Assembly: GCA_964614855.1 (NCBI GenBank)
Contig: CAZTMX010000141.1
Location: 1 to 7,336, forward strand
DNA length: 7,336 nt
Source: CAWJHE01 sp964614855
Lineage (GTDB): Bacteria; Chloroflexota; Anaerolineae; Anaerolineales; UBA4823
Direction: 5' to 3'
In this document: positions 5,373-7,336 of the stretch, in pieces
How positions within the stretch are numbered: the stretch's first letter is position 1
How the letters are laid out: each line of letters opens with the position of its first letter
Notes under the pieces: generated by a model
Seen by the model: only the letters and a program-made list of their open reading frames with translations
The model's database searches: none
What the model was told of the DNA's origin: nothing
Made by a program: the position numbers and the translations under genes

Positions 5373-6288
5373 CCAGGTACTTGAATTCGAATTCAACCAG
5401 GTTGCGCCGCAGCGGTTGGACAAATTCCTGGTGAGCCGTATGCCGGATTTTTCGCGCGCCCGCATTCAGGCGCTGATCAAGGACGGCAAGATCACGATCG
5501 ACGGAGCATTGCCGCGCAAACCCGGCCAGATGCTGGAAAAACAGGTTACCATCCAGGTATCTATCCCGCCAACCGCACCATCGCAAATTACTCCGGAAGC
5601 AATCCCGCTGCATGTGATCTTTGAAAACGACGACCTGCTGGTGGTGAACAAACCCGCCGGGATGGTGGTGCACCCGGCCGCGGGTCATTTCAGCGGCACC
5701 CTGGTGCACGCTGCCCTGGCGCATGCGCCGCAGATGGAGGGGATTGGCGGCGAGCTGCGCCCGGGCGTGGTGCACCGGCTGGATAAGGATACATCGGGGC
5801 TGATCCTGATGGCAAAGAATGACCGCACCCACCGTTGGCTGCAAGAGCAATTTCGCGCCCGTAATGTAGAAAAAAACTATATTGCCCTGGTGGATGGGCA
5901 TCCGCCTACACCCAACGGGCGGGTGGAAGCCTCCATCGGTCGAGACGCCAGGCAGCGCAAAAAGATGGCCGTGGTCACCCCTTCAAAAGGCCGGGAGGCG
6001 GTCAGCGAATACCACACGCTGGAGGTATTTGAGGATCACACCCTGGTTGAGGTTCACCCTACCACCGGACGCACCCACCAGATTCGCCTGCATATGGCGT
6101 TTTTGGGCTGCCCGGTCGCTGGCGATATGGTTTACGGTCAGCGCAAATCCAGTGTGCCGTTGAAACGGCATTTTTTACACGCTGCCAGGCTGGTGGTGAA
6201 GCTGCGCGGCGAGAGCGAAGCACGCACTTTCACCGCACCCTTGCCGGAAGAGCTGGAAGCGGTGCTGCAGAAGCTGCGCGAAGGATAA
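5365..6288 (+). CDS. rluD: RluA/RluD-family 23S rRNA pseudouridine synthase
   Basis: Converts specific uridines of 23S rRNA to pseudouridine; RluD acts at helix 69. 307 residues, the usual length. An S4 RNA-binding domain comes first (about 16-62: RLDKFLV...SRARIQALIKDGKITIDG). The synthase domain follows with VVNKPAGMVVHP (93-104), the catalytic loop HRLDKDTSG (137-145, nucleophile Asp140) and RTHQIRLH (236-243). The start at 5365 (MSDQVLEF) has the purine-rich GGAAGAAG (5351-5358) upstream and begins the conserved part. A longer in-frame start at 5308 would add 19 basic residues lying wholly inside lspA and is rejected. It overlaps the end of the second lspA by eight bases. An lspA-rluD order is also known from Bacillus. 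The family is certain; the exact RluD target is likely rather than proven. Confidence 0.93.
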   Translation: MSDQVLEFEFNQVAPQRLDKFLVSRMPDFSRARIQALIKDGKITIDGALPRKPGQMLEKQVTIQVSIPPTAPSQITPEAIPLHVIFENDDLLVVNKPAGMVVHPAAGHFSGTLVHAALAHAPQMEGIGGELRPGVVHRLDKDTSGLILMAKNDRTHRWLQEQFRARNVEKNYIALVDGHPPTPNGRVEASIGRDARQRKKMAVVTPSKGREAVSEYHTLEVFEDHTLVEVHPTTGRTHQIRLHMAFLGCPVAGDMVYGQRKSSVPLKRHFLHAARLVVKLRGESEARTFTAPLPEELEAVLQKLREG

Positions 6289-6293
6289 ATCAA

Positions 6294-6331
6294 CCTGGCA
6301 GGCGGCCAGGGATTGTAAAAACTCAACAATC
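6294..6331 (+). promoter_or_regulatory. two adjoining hairpins between rluD and the aldolase gene
   Basis: CCTGGC (6294-6299) pairs with GCCAGG (6305-6310) across a 5-base loop. Directly next to it GATTGT (6311-6316) pairs with ACAATC (6326-6331) across a 9-base loop. The second ends two bases before the aldolase ribosome site (GGAG, 6334-6337). Neither is followed by a T-run, so neither is a standard terminator. They may tune read-through or protect an RNA end, or may be chance. Confidence 0.3.
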
Positions 6332-6342
6332 TTGGAGAACCT

Positions 6343-7336
6343 ATGAACTTCATCGACTTACGTTCAGATACAGTCACCCAACCTACCCCGGAGATGCGCG
6401 CCGCCATGGCGCAGGCTAATGTCGGGGATGATGTGTACGGCGAAGATCCATCCATCAATAAGCTGCAAGAATTGTCAGCTTCAATGCTGGGCAAAGAAGC
6501 CGGGCTTTTTATTCCATCGGGAACCATGGGCAACCTGGTCGCCGTCCTGGCGCACTGCGGGCGCGGCGATGAAGTCATCCTGGGCACGAAAGCGCACACC
6601 TTCCTGTTTGAAGCCGGGGGCATTTCCGCCCTGGGTGGTGTGCACTCCTGCCAGATCCCCAATCAGCCGGACGGCACGTTGGACCTGGAAGATATCCGCG
6701 CCGCCATCCGCCCAGATGACCCGCACCACCCTATCACAAAGCTGATCACGCTGGAGAACACCCACAACCGCTGCGGGGGCGTGGCGCTGACAGCGGAGTA
6801 CACCCGCTCGGTGGGAGCGCTGGCAAAGGAACGGGGTCTGCAGGTACACATGGATGGTGCGCGCATCTTCAATGCCGCCGTGGTTCAAGGCGTAAGTGCC
6901 AAAACCCTGGTCGAGCCGGTTGACTCGGTTACTTTCTGTCTGAGCAAAGGTTTGAGCGCACCGGTAGGCTCGGTTTTGTGCGGCACGCAAGAATTTATCA
7001 AGCGCGCCCACCGTATACGCAAGGTTTTGGGCGGCGGGATGCGCCAGGCGGGCATCCTGGCTGCCGCGGGCATCGTGGCGCTGCAAACCATGATCGACCG
7101 CCTTGCCGATGACCACCGGCGCGCCAAAAGGCTTGCTGAAGGCCTGGGAAAAATCCCTGGTATTGTTCTTGACCCCGGCACCCCGTACACCAACATGGTC
7201 TTCATCAGCCTGGATGAACAGGTCATCCCTTACAGTACAAGGCAGGTCGCCCAGGCGCTGGCAGCCAAAGGGGTATTGGCTGGGGTGACAGGAAAACGCA
7301 GTTTCCGGCTGGTGACACATTACTGGATTGATGATG
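6343..7336 (+). CDS. ltaE: low-specificity L-threonine aldolase, cut by the right edge
   Basis: PLP enzyme that splits threonine and allo-threonine into glycine and acetaldehyde in the cytoplasm. The 331 residues present cover nearly the whole protein (family about 340-350). It opens with the typical FIDLRSDTVTQPTPEM. Next come the phosphate-binding SGTMGN (59-64), His85 that stacks on PLP, LENTHNRCGG (137-146), HMDGARIFNA (169-178, with Asp171 for the PLP ring nitrogen and Arg174) and the PLP-binding Lys202 in CLSKGLSAPVGS. The end FRLVTHYWID is the usual C-terminal motif, so perhaps only 10-20 residues are missing. GGAG (6334-6337) lies five bases before the ATG. The gap of 54 bases from rluD allows cotranscription. 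No stop is reached in the window. Confidence 0.94.
   Translation, partial: MNFIDLRSDTVTQPTPEMRAAMAQANVGDDVYGEDPSINKLQELSASMLGKEAGLFIPSGTMGNLVAVLAHCGRGDEVILGTKAHTFLFEAGGISALGGVHSCQIPNQPDGTLDLEDIRAAIRPDDPHHPITKLITLENTHNRCGGVALTAEYTRSVGALAKERGLQVHMDGARIFNAAVVQGVSAKTLVEPVDSVTFCLSKGLSAPVGSVLCGTQEFIKRAHRIRKVLGGGMRQAGILAAAGIVALQTMIDRLADDHRRAKRLAEGLGKIPGIVLDPGTPYTNMVFISLDEQVIPYSTRQVAQALAAKGVLAGVTGKRSFRLVTHYWIDD

Noticed and set aside
1..7336. CRISPR array, tRNA or rRNA gene, insertion sequence or prophage parts
   Set aside because: No regularly spaced repeats, cloverleaf, rRNA stretch, transposase motif or phage gene was found on either strand.

Overview
The window is bacterial: high G+C over most of its length, tightly packed genes, and clear Shine-Dalgarno sites. 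All confident genes are on the + strand. The protein styles fit a Gram-positive-like or Chloroflexota (Anaerolineae-type) genome: an ECF sigma factor with a zinc-type, single-pass anti-sigma, an ABC-2 exporter pair, and lspA followed directly by an RluD-type pseudouridine synthase (the same neighbours as lspA and ylyB in Bacillus). The phylum is an inference from gene content only, not from a marker gene.

Layout. (1) Bases 1 to about 580 hold no gene I can support and are much AT-richer: the first 240 bases are about 40% G+C by hand count, against 68% in a 60-base sample inside the sigma gene. (2) 581-2356 is a regulatory pair: a possible ECF-type promoter, the sigma factor and its membrane anti-sigma, with AAGGAG inside the sigma tail driving the anti-sigma. 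The anti-sigma has a strong in-frame internal start exactly between its zinc domain and its membrane helix. (3) 2357-2461 is an intergenic gap with a perfect 13-bp inverted repeat that overlaps a good -35/-10 pair. (4) 2462-4233 is an ABC exporter (ATPase and six-helix permease, ATGA overlap). (5) 4321-6288 is a run of overlapping genes: two tandem lspA paralogues and an rluD-type gene. (6) 6343 to the right edge is a low-specificity threonine aldolase, cut by the window end.

How they work together. The sigma/anti-sigma pair is a typical envelope-signal switch. The ABC pair could export a lipid, drug or peptide, but nothing in the sequence shows that the sigma factor controls it. The lspA pair matures lipoproteins at the membrane, and rluD and ltaE are housekeeping genes.

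The most interesting points are the divergent second LspA with its duplicated start signal, the possible two-product anti-sigma gene, and the operator-like repeat over the ABC promoter. I do not see a convincing wholly new system; most of the window is ordinary chromosomal content.
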